The notes: generated by a model from the sequence alone, not told the origin. A DNA stretch of 64,000 nucleotides from an uncultured bacterium (GCA_937910695.1 CALEMW010000068.1:1-64000), one strand, 5' to 3'; positions 16,822 through 26,685 are shown, counted from the first letter of the stretch. Program-made: numbers and translations.

Positions 16822-17441
16822 CAGATCCCCAGATCTGCCGCGGTGGTTTTGCCTCCGATGGCCGACCCTTGGGAGTCCAGGCCCAAGCCGCCAGAGGGAG
16901 GCTTGATCGGAGGGGGCGCTGCCTGCGTGGCAGATGCCGCTGACGTGGCGGCCCCCGCCCCAGCGGCGGCCGCGGGGGATGCTATGGGGGGAGGTGGCGC
17001 CGTCGCCCCCTCTGGGCTGCTCCCACCGCCCAGAGGTGGCGCCGTCGCCCCCTCTGGGCTGCTCCCACCGCCCAATCCCAGGTTGGATGCAGTTGCTGGC
17101 CCCGGATTCTCAGGGGCAGCCCCTGTGGCCAAAGGCTTGTTTCGCGGGTTCTCCGGACTAAGTAAAGACCCTGGGTCACTCGGGCTGGACATCTTCTCCA
17201 GCTCATCGAGGAAGGCTCCCAGCATCACGGAGGACTTCTTCTCCTGTCCTCCCCGACCAAACCCAGCCTTCATCGCGGAGAGAACTGTGTGATCCTTGCG
17301 CCGGTCGAGCTGCTTATGGGCTTTCACCCGTTTATAGGCACTCTCCAGGGTGGCCATCCCTCGTAGGTTGGAGTACAGCCGGGGGTCACGAATCTCTTTG
17401 CTCGCCCGTGCCCGGTCCTCTTTGGAGAGGAAGATTGACAT
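16821..17441 (-). CDS. Tag-bearing Pro/Ala-rich protein ending in TTAADLGI
   Basis: 206 aa from the ATG at 17441 (TGATG with the HAD gene stop); the longer track start lies inside the upstream gene. The N-terminal 80 residues are basic and helical. Then comes 'MLGAFLDELEKMS', the shared tag, with its own GTG-ATG codons and AGGAG about 12 bases upstream, so a second shorter product is possible. The rest is Pro/Ala/Gly-rich with a perfect 14-residue tandem repeat and ends TTAADLGI. Likely a disordered virion or scaffold-type protein. Confidence 0.7.
   Translation of the reverse strand: MSIFLSKEDRARASKEIRDPRLYSNLRGMATLESAYKRVKAHKQLDRRKDHTVLSAMKAGFGRGGQEKKSSVMLGAFLDELEKMSSPSDPGSLLSPENPRNKPLATGAAPENPGPATASNLGLGGGSSPEGATAPPLGGGSSPEGATAPPPPIASPAAAAGAGAATSAASATQAAPPPIKPPSGGLGLDSQGSAIGGKTTAADLGI
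16991..17073. repeat. 42-bp perfect tandem duplication
   Basis: Two adjacent copies of a 42-base unit beginning GAGGTGGCGCCGTCGCCCCC, encoding two copies of a Gly-Ser-Pro-rich 14-mer within the tagged protein. In frame, so it lengthens a linker without disrupting the gene. Confidence 0.9.
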
Positions 17442-18232
17442 CAGCCTGCTCCTTGAGCGGCCAGCACCCGCCTGGCCAACTTCTTTCGCTTGTTCTTGGC
17501 CGCCCACTGCTTCAACCCCACGTCGGCTGTGCCCAGAGTGGCCCCAAAAGCTGCCAACCCCTTGGCCAGCTTGTACCCATGACCGGCCTTGTTGCCCCCA
17601 AGCACACCCCCAAGGAGAGCTCCAGGCACTGCGCCGGTCACAGCACCCTTCACATAGGGCCTGGCCGCCACAAAGCCCTCCATGGCCTTCTCCTGCTTGT
17701 CGGAGACGTTGGCCCTCTTGGACAGCGTTCCATTCTCCCGCTCCTTCTTCAAGAGGGTCCCCACCCGGATGGGCCTGCGCCCAGAGCGGGTCTGCTGGTA
17801 GGACGTTCCCTTGCAGGACGCGCCGATCTTCTCCAGTTCATCGAGCATGGACGCGATCACTGCGGCCTCCTTCGTGCGTTCATGCCAGGGTATCGCGGCG
17901 AGAATGTTGTTGACAAGCCCATTGGTGTCCCCCTCGAAGCGCATGGCCCTGTCGTCGAGGTACACGTCCGCGAAGATCTTCGGGCTGCTCGAAGGGGGGC
18001 CCTCGGGGTTGGTGTTGATGTGGTCGTAGGGGATCTCTCGCTGGTTCAGGTGTTCTTGGAGCTCCGGGGAGTTCGGCCGGCACGTCCAGATCACAATCTT
18101 CCATCCGGCCGCCTTGACCTGGTTGAGCACGTCCACCATCCCGGGGTTCGGCTCTCCAAAGGCGAGGCCCTCCCCGGGGCTCTCAAGAAGGGTGCCGTCG
18201 AGATCAACGGCAAGTACGGGTGTTCGTTCCAT
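17441..18232 (-). CDS. HAD-family phosphatase fused to tagged glycine-zipper module
   Basis: 263 aa. Residues 1-110 form a HAD fold: 'VLAVDLDGTLL' (motif I, DxDGT), 'IVIWTCRPN' (motif II Thr) and 'FADVYLDDRA' (motif IV DD). At about 128 comes 'IASMLDELEKIGASC', the shared tag, then a basic stretch and a Gly-zipper helix ('GAVPGALLGGVLGGNKAG'). AAGGAGG lies 6 bases before an in-frame GTG just ahead of the tag, so the tagged half may also be made separately. Possibly membrane-interacting. Confidence 0.75.
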   Translation of the reverse strand: MERTPVLAVDLDGTLLESPGEGLAFGEPNPGMVDVLNQVKAAGWKIVIWTCRPNSPELQEHLNQREIPYDHINTNPEGPPSSSPKIFADVYLDDRAMRFEGDTNGLVNNILAAIPWHERTKEAAVIASMLDELEKIGASCKGTSYQQTRSGRRPIRVGTLLKKERENGTLSKRANVSDKQEKAMEGFVAARPYVKGAVTGAVPGALLGGVLGGNKAGHGYKLAKGLAAFGATLGTADVGLKQWAAKNKRKKLARRVLAAQGAG

Positions 18233-18235
18233 TTA

Positions 18236-21200
18236 TTACCCCAGTAGTCCCCCAGAACCAAGCAGCTCCGCCACATATGATCGTACCACGGCCCGCCGGC
18301 GGGCGCGCACATCCAGTCGGGAGGCGATCTTCTTCCTGCTCCGAGAGAGGCCCAGCACGCGCTTGACCGTGGGGTTGACCAGGCCAAACAAGTCCGCCTT
18401 GTCCCCGAAGGCGCGACTGTGGAAGCCCTCCTTCCCCTTCACCTCATACACCGACTTGGTCACCACCTTGCTCGTCGTCTTCGTGTAGATCTCACTGGGG
18501 AGGTTCTCTATGCTTTGACCCACGAGGAGCCCCGCCAGCGTGGGATCTTTGGCGCCCTTGACGATCCTCCGATGCTTCGTCTTCACCGCAACCGTGTGTG
18601 AGACCTCCCTCTTCTCTATGCTGAGGTCTGACGCCCCGAGGATGTCCACCATCGTGGCCACGGGCCGCCAGATGTAGACGTTGATGTAGTCCCCCATGTC
18701 CATGTCGTTGACTCGCGCGTAGCTGTACGTCCGGACCAGCTTGTCCACGGTCCCCTCCACCGTGTTGCCCCCGCTGACCAGCTCTGCAACCTCGTCCTCC
18801 GTCGTGATGTCGGTCAACGGGCCGACGTGGGTCTTCACTCCCACGATGGAGGACGTACCAAACATCTCAGCGTAGGTATCCGTGATGTGAGGATTCTTCC
18901 ACCCCTTCCAGATCCAGGGAGGGGCGATGGCCTCCTCGATGGGGATGTCCACCGTGCTCTTCGAGTACTTCGCGCTGACCACCTTCCCTGTGGTCAGTCC
19001 CTTCGCTCGTGCAGAGACCCTACTCAGCAACTTCCTGAGCTTCACATAATCAGCAGGGAGCTTCGCATCTCCTACGGGCTGCGCCTTGATGATGTCCTGC
19101 GCCGCCTTTATATCCTTCTGCAAGGCGACGGTGCTCTTCCCCTTGTTGTCCGCACTCTCCAATGAGGTCGCCGACCCAGAAAGAGCTTTGAAGGAGCTGT
19201 TGAACACGACACGCCTTTTTTTGGCCTCTCCCCAGTGGCTCTGTGACCGTGTTCCCGTGGCCACCTTCACCACGTTGGACCAGGCGGTGAGCTTCGCGAT
19301 GGCAACATCCGCCTGCGCAGCGCACGTCCCGGCCGCCTTGATCGCGGACGCGCTCACCACCGTAGTGGTCGAGCTCTCCAAGACAGAGATCTCCTTCTTG
19401 TCCACGCCGAGGAACTCCGTGGACTCCCTGTGCACCCGGGCGTGCATGAACTGGTAGGCCGTGTTTCCACCCTGCTGCGTCACAGAATGGGTCAGGCCGG
19501 CGCACACGCCCAGATACTGCACGCCCACCTTCTTGGAGAGCTGCTCTGCGGTGGCATCTTCCGGGAGGTCCGTGAGCTGAGCCGCTGTGAGAGGCCTATC
19601 CAGGAGAAGCCCAGGCAGCCCGGGGATGAACATCGGGTTGAAGCGTCCCGAGGCGGTCATGGCCCGGGCGGCAAAGCGGTGCTTGAAGTACATATAGTTG
19701 ACCGCCCGCTGCGCGTAGGGATCTCGCACGGCGGCGCTTTGGGCCCGCCCGGACTGCATCGCGTAGATGTTAGCCTCGGACATCGTCTCAAACATCGGGA
19801 TGATCCCCGTGTACAGCTCATGCTCCATGATCGTACGGGCGTACCGCTTGGCGCTCAACTTCACACCAGAACGGACATCAGCGACGTTGGGGGCGTAGTA
19901 CCTGCCGTTGAACAGCGCGTGAGCCCCCAGGACCTCGTTGGTCGTCTGGAGCTCCATGCGGCTCACCTCCCGCATAAAATTACGCTGGAACTGAAACTGG
20001 TCGTACAGCTCCGGGAAGAGCACATTGCACCGCGGCGGAGGAGAGAAATAGATGTCCGGTCGGAAGATCTGGTTGTGCACTCGAGATGGAACGGTCTCAT
20101 CCTTGGAACCCTTGCGGGCAGACACCGTCCCCCCCGACAACGACTTGGCCAACGTCTCGATCTTGTCGAGCCTCTTTTTGAGACTCGCGTGGTTCGAGGG
20201 GAGGTTCGCGTGCTCTGACGGATGCGCCTTGATGATCCGCTGTGCCGACTTGATGTTCGCCCACAGCGTTTTAATCTGCCCCTGGCCCCCACCCTTGGCC
20301 TTGTCTATGTTGATCTTCAGCGCCGCAGCAGCCGCGATCAGCGAGTTGAAGGAGTCGTGGTACACCCCCCGACGGTTGCGCGCTTGAGTCCACCGCCCAC
20401 TACTCGTGGTCCCCTTAGCAGAAGATACAACCTTCTCCCAGGTAGCATAGTCGGCCACCGCCTTCTGCGCCTTCGCATGGCACACCGCCGCGTCCTTGGC
20501 CAGAGACTCATCGAGCTTCACAGACGTGTAGGTGGGCACGCGGCGCGTCGAGGGCGCTGTGTAATACGCCACGGGGCAGGGGTAGCACTCATGGTAGATG
20601 TACTGGAAGAGCATCTTGGTCAGGCCCCGGAAGCTCACCATCTGCCCCAAGCTGCCCATCTTGCCGCCCATCCACGAGTTGAATGTCTTGCGGGCGAAGA
20701 GCTTCGCGCTGCTGTCATCCGACTCCGCCGCCGCGATCTGCTGGAGCACCTTCAACCGGAGCTCCGCGATGGAGGTGAAGTCGTTGCACCCCCTGAAGGC
20801 CGACTTCCCGTAGTAGCTCCCCCCAATAGCCTCCAACATCCGGACGATCCCCGCCAACAACCCCTTCAGCTTGGGGAAGTTCTTCGACTTCCCACTGAGC
20901 AACCGGCTCACATCCCCCGTCCCGTGGCCCAGCGGGCTCGTGAAGAAGTTGGAGTTCGCCCCGATGAACGCCGCGCGGGCCCGGCCCCCAAACAAGCTGC
21001 CCCCAAAGTTGTACTGGAAGGTGGTGTCCCAATAGTTGCTGAAATCCACACAGCTCAAAACAGCCGACCGGTTCCCGTGCCCCTTCTGGAACGCCACGGC
21101 CTGGAGCTCCCCCATGAACAAGAGCTTGTACTCCCGATTGTCTCGGTCTGATGCGGTGTCACCATCATCCGCGGACTCGAACATCTTGGGGTCCAACACG

Positions 21201-21400
21201 GGATTCCCGGCCGCGACGTGATCGTGGAAGAACAGGTGGACCACCGTCCTGGGGAAGAGCTCCAACACCTTATCCGTGGCCACCACCTGGATGGATGCGG
21301 TCGCGGGGGTGTTCGCCGCCACCTGGATTGTGGCAGAGATGACCGGCACCTCGAGGCCCTCAAGGAACAGCCGGAGGCGGAGTGCTTTTGCCTCAGCCAC
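18236..21400 (-). CDS. Large baseplate/tail hub-like protein with internal duplication, 1054 aa
   Basis: The N terminus is beta-rich and hub-like ('GLEVPVISATIQVAANTPA', 'LLFMGELQAVAFQKG'), with a later beta part around 'GVCAGLTHSVTQQGGNTAY', as in gp27/late-control-D proteins. Two related helical inserts of about 130 residues interrupt it (about 300-430 and 690-810), each with a charged helix pair and a 'AQ.IIKA.P' segment. It follows the tape measure and two small tail genes. The hub call rests on layout, so it is moderate. Confidence 0.6.
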   Translation of the reverse strand: MAEAKALRLRLFLEGLEVPVISATIQVAANTPATASIQVVATDKVLELFPRTVVHLFFHDHVAAGNPVLDPKMFESADDGDTASDRDNREYKLLFMGELQAVAFQKGHGNRSAVLSCVDFSNYWDTTFQYNFGGSLFGGRARAAFIGANSNFFTSPLGHGTGDVSRLLSGKSKNFPKLKGLLAGIVRMLEAIGGSYYGKSAFRGCNDFTSIAELRLKVLQQIAAAESDDSSAKLFARKTFNSWMGGKMGSLGQMVSFRGLTKMLFQYIYHECYPCPVAYYTAPSTRRVPTYTSVKLDESLAKDAAVCHAKAQKAVADYATWEKVVSSAKGTTSSGRWTQARNRRGVYHDSFNSLIAAAAALKINIDKAKGGGQGQIKTLWANIKSAQRIIKAHPSEHANLPSNHASLKKRLDKIETLAKSLSGGTVSARKGSKDETVPSRVHNQIFRPDIYFSPPPRCNVLFPELYDQFQFQRNFMREVSRMELQTTNEVLGAHALFNGRYYAPNVADVRSGVKLSAKRYARTIMEHELYTGIIPMFETMSEANIYAMQSGRAQSAAVRDPYAQRAVNYMYFKHRFAARAMTASGRFNPMFIPGLPGLLLDRPLTAAQLTDLPEDATAEQLSKKVGVQYLGVCAGLTHSVTQQGGNTAYQFMHARVHRESTEFLGVDKKEISVLESSTTTVVSASAIKAAGTCAAQADVAIAKLTAWSNVVKVATGTRSQSHWGEAKKRRVVFNSSFKALSGSATSLESADNKGKSTVALQKDIKAAQDIIKAQPVGDAKLPADYVKLRKLLSRVSARAKGLTTGKVVSAKYSKSTVDIPIEEAIAPPWIWKGWKNPHITDTYAEMFGTSSIVGVKTHVGPLTDITTEDEVAELVSGGNTVEGTVDKLVRTYSYARVNDMDMGDYINVYIWRPVATMVDILGASDLSIEKREVSHTVAVKTKHRRIVKGAKDPTLAGLLVGQSIENLPSEIYTKTTSKVVTKSVYEVKGKEGFHSRAFGDKADLFGLVNPTVKRVLGLSRSRKKIASRLDVRARRRAVVRSYVAELLGSGGLLG

Positions 21401-22673
21401 CTCCCGTCACCTCAGACAGGAAGTTCTTCCCCCCAGGCTCCTGGCGGGCGCTGTCCCTTTCCTGGGCACCCTGCTGGGCTAACGGCCCGAGGGATTGTCC
21501 CAGGAGGACACCCACAGCATTGTCCACCCCTGTGAGCTCCCCCACACCACCCTCAGTGCTCATGCCCAAGCTGACGATAGAGGAGGACATCTTATCCGGA
21601 TTCAGCGCTTCCCCAAGCTTCCGCGAGTCAGACAAGTCCGCGCCGGCCCTGTTCAGGGTGGTCAGGTTTGCCTGCTCCACACCCTTCTTCGAGAGGTTCG
21701 CCTGGCTCTGCTGCGTGGTCCCCGCTGAGGTATCCACCGGGCTGTAGTTGATGTACTCGTCCGCGTTGTCTGAGATCTTACTTCGCAGAGGAAGAGACGC
21801 GACAGAGACACCCCCGGAGGCGCTCTTGTACAGGATGCTGCTGGCGGCAGACAGGACACCATCCACGGCGGGATCTTGCACACCACTCAGCAAGGCCGAC
21901 ACGAGGGTGCTCGAGCCGAAGCCTGTGTTGGCTGCCGCGCGCTGAACGGCGTCCACGGAGCTTTGGTGTTGAAGTGGGTCTGTGGCAGATGTCTTCTTGA
22001 CCTCGCCTCCGCTGATTTTCTTCCGAAGTTCATCCACGGGGACAGTCACCCCTGCGCTGACAGGGTACTGGCTGTCGTCCGTGAGGATCTCCCCCAAGGG
22101 GATGTGGGCCGTCACGAACATCGTGAAGTTGAACGGGACGTGGTAGGGCTGCTGCGCGTCCTGTGTTGCTGACGCCCCAAACAGGTAGCCCTCCACCAGC
22201 TGCTCCTCGTAGTAGAGGTACACCCGCGCGTTCATCTCCACCAGGCGCGTCCCCCGAAGGTACTTCTCGTAGTTCCTCCAGAACTCATCCTTCCAGTTGA
22301 AGTCGACGGTGTTCAGCAGGGTGCCGCTGACCTGGAGCATCCGGGGACGCTCCCCGAAGAAGAAGATGTAGGGCTCTCCAAAGTTCTCAATGACCTGAGC
22401 CTTCTCACTGCGGCTCTCGGTGATATTGCTGATGATGAAGTTCGCGTAGTCGAAGGTGGCCCCATGCTCCACCTCTTGATCCTTGGCCTGCTTAACCGGC
22501 CGTGAGTCGATGAGAGGGATCTCGGTGCCGTCGGACTGGATGACGCGGATCACAGCGTAGGTGTCGTCCCGGATCTCGATGCCGCGAAGAGGGCGCCGGA
22601 CTTTGGCTGTGTACCCGCCCGTCGCGCGCGCCTTCTTCCACTTGTTGGTGTGCATCGTGACGTAGACGGCCAT
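21393..22673 (-). CDS. Tail/baseplate protein, 426 aa
   Basis: Start set to ATG 22673 (MAVYVTMHTNKW); the track's extra 36 residues overlap the upstream gene. Residues 80-200 ('YIFFFGERPRMLQVSGTLL', 'LVEGYLFGASATQDA') resemble the N-terminal beta domain of tail-hub or tube-initiator proteins. The C-terminal half is low-complexity Ser/Gly/Ala. It overlaps the hub-like gene by 8 bases. It probably links tube to hub. Confidence 0.6.
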   Translation of the reverse strand: MAVYVTMHTNKWKKARATGGYTAKVRRPLRGIEIRDDTYAVIRVIQSDGTEIPLIDSRPVKQAKDQEVEHGATFDYANFIISNITESRSEKAQVIENFGEPYIFFFGERPRMLQVSGTLLNTVDFNWKDEFWRNYEKYLRGTRLVEMNARVYLYYEEQLVEGYLFGASATQDAQQPYHVPFNFTMFVTAHIPLGEILTDDSQYPVSAGVTVPVDELRKKISGGEVKKTSATDPLQHQSSVDAVQRAAANTGFGSSTLVSALLSGVQDPAVDGVLSAASSILYKSASGGVSVASLPLRSKISDNADEYINYSPVDTSAGTTQQSQANLSKKGVEQANLTTLNRAGADLSDSRKLGEALNPDKMSSSIVSLGMSTEGGVGELTGVDNAVGVLLGQSLGPLAQQGAQERDSARQEPGGKNFLSEVTGGG

Positions 22674-22674
22674 G

Positions 22675-22908
22675 CTAGATCTCCACGCTCGTCTTGATGA
22701 GGGCGTTCTTGATGGACCTCGGGGTGACCGCGCCCCTGTACGACCCGCCGGCCCTCTTCTGCTCCAGCAGGGCGTGCACACCCACCATGAAGGGGATCTC
22801 CGGCACGACGGCGTCGCGGTAGGTGTACGTGACCTGCGTCCCGTCCTTCAGGTAGTAGACCCGCTCGAACTCAACAAGGACGGGTACCTTATTTGCTCCC
22901 CACTTCAT
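22675..22908 (-). CDS. Small tail-associated protein, 77 aa
   Basis: Beta-rich ('VPVLVEFERVYYLKDGTQV'), no known motif. It starts at the tape-measure stop (ATG overlap at 22908) and ends one base before the next start. Position suggests a tail completion or tube-adaptor factor. Confidence 0.65.
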   Translation of the reverse strand: MKWGANKVPVLVEFERVYYLKDGTQVTYTYRDAVVPEIPFMVGVHALLEQKRAGGSYRGAVTPRSIKNALIKTSVEI

Positions 22909-25900
22909 CAGCCAGCCTGCTTTGCGGGCTTCACAACGCCACCACCCCCGCCCTTATCCTTGGCCAGGGCCGAAATGTTCTTGTCGATACTCTCCAGCGC
23001 TGTGAGCTGTGCTGCCATGAGCTGATTTGGATTCCTCTGCCCCAGTTCATTCAAACGAGCGGTGGCGTCCTCGTTGTACCCAAACTGCTTGGCTGCCTTC
23101 CCACTCATCACGGAGATTCCCCCGGCCGCCGCGGCACGCTTCACGTTGTCCCCCATCTCCTCCTTCGTGAAGCCGCCTTTCGCCTGGGCGATGAACTTGT
23201 CTGTTGCATCCTGCGCCTCTTTCGGGCTCCGCGTGATGGCCTCGTAGTGCGCGCGCAGCTTCGCCCTGAGTGCATCATCTGCCTTCCCACGGATGAGCTT
23301 GTTGACCTCATCATTTTTGAGTGCAGCGTCCCCCGTCATCCTCTGCATCCTCCCGAGCTCTCTGACCCCTCTCCTCGCTGCCCCGAGTCCCCCACCGCGG
23401 CCAGCAGTTAGACCAGCCTCCTGCTCGGAAGACACTGTCCCCTTCCGCATGGTCCCCTCTGCCTCAAGGGCCCCCCGCAAGGTGTGCTCCAGATCTCCGC
23501 CCCCCTCAGTCCCTGCGATGCCTGCAAGGAGCTTCCCAGCACCATCCGCATCACCCATCGCGGCGCCTGCCAATTTGATCAGGGCGTCTCTCCTCTTCGT
23601 GGGATCGGTGGCGCTCATCGCTGCGTTCATGGCGTCCCCGAGCTCCCCCTTCAGTCCCTCAACAGCCCCCAGCCGATCCCCAAGAGCCGTACGAAATCGG
23701 GTCATGCGCGACCCAGCGATCCTCTTGAACGCCGCGTCCTGAGTAGATTGTGCGTTCTGACCCGCGCCCACCAGAGCTGCCATGCCAGCCTTATTAGCCT
23801 CGGTGAGACGGCCGATCACAGAGAGCCCCTGGCGAACATCCTCACTTACATCCTTGTTTGTGGCGCCCATCTTGGTGATCATTGCTTGGCCGCGCTTTAT
23901 GTCCTCCGGTTTGCCACTCGCCATGATGGTCAGGGCCAGTTGCCCCTCGGGGTTGCCTTTGAGGAACTCCATCGCTGACTGGGCTTGCTCGCGCGCTTTG
24001 TTCCCTTGCATGGCACGCAAGGGACTCGACAACCCCTGCACCAAGCGTCCCCCAATACTCCCATTCCCAGACACGTCAAATCCAGCAACGTCGTCCTTGA
24101 CCGCGTTCCCGAGAGCACCCTTCTGCTCCTCCCAGTCGCTCTCTCTCCCTGCGGCATCTCCCAGGCCCGCGCGAACTCCTGTGAGGCCCTCCGATCCCGT
24201 GACAAACCCCCGCGCCTTGCCGCTCTGAAGGGCCATGACACGAGCACTGGCGGCAACACCTTCGGACCCCGCCAACGCCTTCTTGAGGGTGTCATACCCC
24301 TCCCCCTGCTGGATGAGACCTGCGTACCGGCCAAACAGCTCCTGCTGCTGCGTCTGGTTCAACTCTGCGTCACCTGTCTCGTACCGCATGTCCTGCCGAG
24401 CCCGCAGCGCCTCCTTCGAGACCAAGAATTTGTCCAACTCCTTGGATGCGCCACCCTTCCGGTAGCTCGCAACTTGGTCAGTTGTCCACCCGAGCGCCCC
24501 CGCCTCTTCCGTGCCCAGCATTCCGCGGGTTGCGCGCGACACCGTATTCATCTTCTTGATATCGGCCGCGGAGTAATCTGCCTTCCCTGTGTCTGTTCCC
24601 GTCCACTTTTGCAGCCCGTGAATCATTCCCGCTATGGGCAGCCCAACTATTGAGCCACCTATGTATCGTTTTGCTTGAGTCAGCCCCGTTGCTCGCTCAT
24701 TTGTGCCCCTGAAACCTGAAGCCTCCATCAGGGATCGAGAGTCGCCTGAGAAGGTGGTGGTGCCCCCCATCTCCCGTGTAACCGGGCCGGTACCGAAGGC
24801 CCTCTCCGCAAGGCTGTTTTGGCCGAGCATGGCGGACGCGGCGAGGTCGCTGACCGCTCCCCCGCTCAGCCCCTGATTCTCTCCAGGTCTATCCCAGTAC
24901 CAGTCAGCCAACTTCTGCGTGGACCTGCCCAGCTCGGAACTGAAGTCGGCCCCCATCTTGCGCCACACGCTGGTGACGTTCTGGTCGTACCACTTGCCCA
25001 TCTTGCGCTTCCACGCCTCCATGCTGTGGCTCATGGTCTCGTCGCGCGTCCTGGCCTGGGCGTCCATCATCTCTTCTGTGCGGGCCGTGTGCATGCGCTG
25101 GATGGCGGGCATCTCCCGCGCGTACTTGGCGATCATGCGGGCCTGCTTGCGGTCCCCCCCAAAGAATCTACGTGTGATCCTCTCAGTGATCCTCTTGTCT
25201 CGATCGCTGGTCCCATGAAGGTCCCCACCTGACCGGCGGATGATAGTTTGCAGCATGCCCGTCATGGCGGCCGGGCCCTGCGCAGCCAGCTGTCCCCTCA
25301 AGTCGTGCTCGTTGTTCACGAACTTGAGGGCATTCCCCCGACCGGCCACGTTCCTTCTCGCAGAGCTCTCGATCTCACCCAGGTCCATGCCCCCGGAGGT
25401 GAACCGCTGGAGCTTGGCCGCGTCGAGGTTACCGTCCTTGCCCATCATGGAGGCCAACGCCCACCGACCCACCTTGCTCCGAGCGAAGCGAGCCGTTCCC
25501 CCAGCCATGAACTGCGCGAAGTTCGAGACGCCCTCTCTGCCCGTACCGAAACCAGCCTCGCCCAGCTCCTCACTGGAGATGAGCCCTGCCCACTTTCCTG
25601 TACCTGCCATGTTCATGGACTGGCCCATCATCTGGGCGCCCTGCGCCCCCGATGCGCCGATGGACCTACCCATCTGGGCGCCAACGCCCATCATCTGAGA
25701 GGCCTGACTCGTGCTCATCCCCGTAGCGTAGGCAGAAGAGTGGACGTCCTGGGCGTACTTGGTGATGTCCTGCGGCGTCCAGAAGCCCTGGGCCCGGGCC
25801 TCCTTGAACAAGGGCATGGCCTCTGTCAGCGAGGTGTTCATCTCCTTGGCGATTCCCTTGAGGGTCGTCACCATCTTCTTGAAGCGAGAGCTGAACTCCT

Positions 25901-26660
25901 TGGCCTCCTCCGCACCGTCAAATAGCCCTGTTGAGACGCCCTGCTTCATCAGACCGAACAACTCTTTCGAGTTAGTCCACATGTCGGCGTCGCCCATCTC
26001 CCGGACCATCCCCCCGATTTGCTGTCTGTCCCCGGACGTGAAGCCATGCCCCGAGGAGGACATGGGGTTGGCGAAGCGCATCTGGTTCTGAAGGAAACCT
26101 CCCACCTGGTTCTGGAAGTGGGCGCCCTCCATCATCTGTCCACCCGCCCACTTCATCGCCTCGTAACCGGCCATGATGGGTGCGGCCGCAACAGCTCCAG
26201 CAGCCAGACCCCGGGCACCCATGGTGAGCCCGCCACGAAGGCCTTGGGAGGTGAACCTCCCAATATTCGCGCCGAGATTGCCACTCGGGCTGAAGCCCAT
26301 CATGCCGCCGCCGGCGTCCCACCCCACTGACTTTCCAAAAGCGCTGATGCCGGCGGTGAACGGGTCCAACGTGCGGCCAACCGCCCCACCTGCGAGCATC
26401 CCCGCACCCATCATTATGGGGGGTGCGTAGTGGGTCATTCCCCCGATCATGTTGGAGCCCATCTGCGCGCCGGCGTTGTAGGCCTCCCCCCCAGGAGGTG
26501 GTGGCGCTGCGAAGGGGGACTGCATCTGGCCGCCGGGGGCCATGGGCTGGTGCTGGCCTCCCCCGAACGGGGAGATGTTCGCGGAGTAGGCCGCGACGTT
26601 GCCGAAAGCAGCTTGTTGGCTGCTAATCAGGCCCCCGATTTCTTGGCTGGAAACAGGCAT
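22908..26660 (-). CDS. Tail tape measure protein, 1250 aa
   Basis: Long helical protein with Met/Gly/Ala-rich hydrophobic stretches near the N terminus ('PPIMMGAGMLAGGAVG') and charged helical segments elsewhere ('YARDMP'-like, Lys/Glu/Ala). This profile, plus the genes for small tail, hub and baseplate proteins that follow, fits a tape measure, which sets tail length and helps DNA entry. It starts the virion operon, 27 bases from a TGATAAT-like element at its 5' side. No lytic or zinc-peptidase motif seen. Confidence 0.75.
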   Translation of the reverse strand: MPVSSQEIGGLISSQQAAFGNVAAYSANISPFGGGQHQPMAPGGQMQSPFAAPPPPGGEAYNAGAQMGSNMIGGMTHYAPPIMMGAGMLAGGAVGRTLDPFTAGISAFGKSVGWDAGGGMMGFSPSGNLGANIGRFTSQGLRGGLTMGARGLAAGAVAAAPIMAGYEAMKWAGGQMMEGAHFQNQVGGFLQNQMRFANPMSSSGHGFTSGDRQQIGGMVREMGDADMWTNSKELFGLMKQGVSTGLFDGAEEAKEFSSRFKKMVTTLKGIAKEMNTSLTEAMPLFKEARAQGFWTPQDITKYAQDVHSSAYATGMSTSQASQMMGVGAQMGRSIGASGAQGAQMMGQSMNMAGTGKWAGLISSEELGEAGFGTGREGVSNFAQFMAGGTARFARSKVGRWALASMMGKDGNLDAAKLQRFTSGGMDLGEIESSARRNVAGRGNALKFVNNEHDLRGQLAAQGPAAMTGMLQTIIRRSGGDLHGTSDRDKRITERITRRFFGGDRKQARMIAKYAREMPAIQRMHTARTEEMMDAQARTRDETMSHSMEAWKRKMGKWYDQNVTSVWRKMGADFSSELGRSTQKLADWYWDRPGENQGLSGGAVSDLAASAMLGQNSLAERAFGTGPVTREMGGTTTFSGDSRSLMEASGFRGTNERATGLTQAKRYIGGSIVGLPIAGMIHGLQKWTGTDTGKADYSAADIKKMNTVSRATRGMLGTEEAGALGWTTDQVASYRKGGASKELDKFLVSKEALRARQDMRYETGDAELNQTQQQELFGRYAGLIQQGEGYDTLKKALAGSEGVAASARVMALQSGKARGFVTGSEGLTGVRAGLGDAAGRESDWEEQKGALGNAVKDDVAGFDVSGNGSIGGRLVQGLSSPLRAMQGNKAREQAQSAMEFLKGNPEGQLALTIMASGKPEDIKRGQAMITKMGATNKDVSEDVRQGLSVIGRLTEANKAGMAALVGAGQNAQSTQDAAFKRIAGSRMTRFRTALGDRLGAVEGLKGELGDAMNAAMSATDPTKRRDALIKLAGAAMGDADGAGKLLAGIAGTEGGGDLEHTLRGALEAEGTMRKGTVSSEQEAGLTAGRGGGLGAARRGVRELGRMQRMTGDAALKNDEVNKLIRGKADDALRAKLRAHYEAITRSPKEAQDATDKFIAQAKGGFTKEEMGDNVKRAAAAGGISVMSGKAAKQFGYNEDATARLNELGQRNPNQLMAAQLTALESIDKNISALAKDKGGGGGVVKPAKQAG

Positions 26661-26667
26661 CTAGGGG

Positions 26668-26685
26668 CAGATTATCACGCGCCCG
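26668..26685 (-). promoter_or_regulatory. Promoter-like element of the virion operon
   Basis: Minus strand GGCGCGTGATAATCTG ahead of the tape-measure ATG. It shares GATAA with the phage element but differs after it. It lies back to back with the plus-strand GGCATAAG at 26705. Confidence 0.4.
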
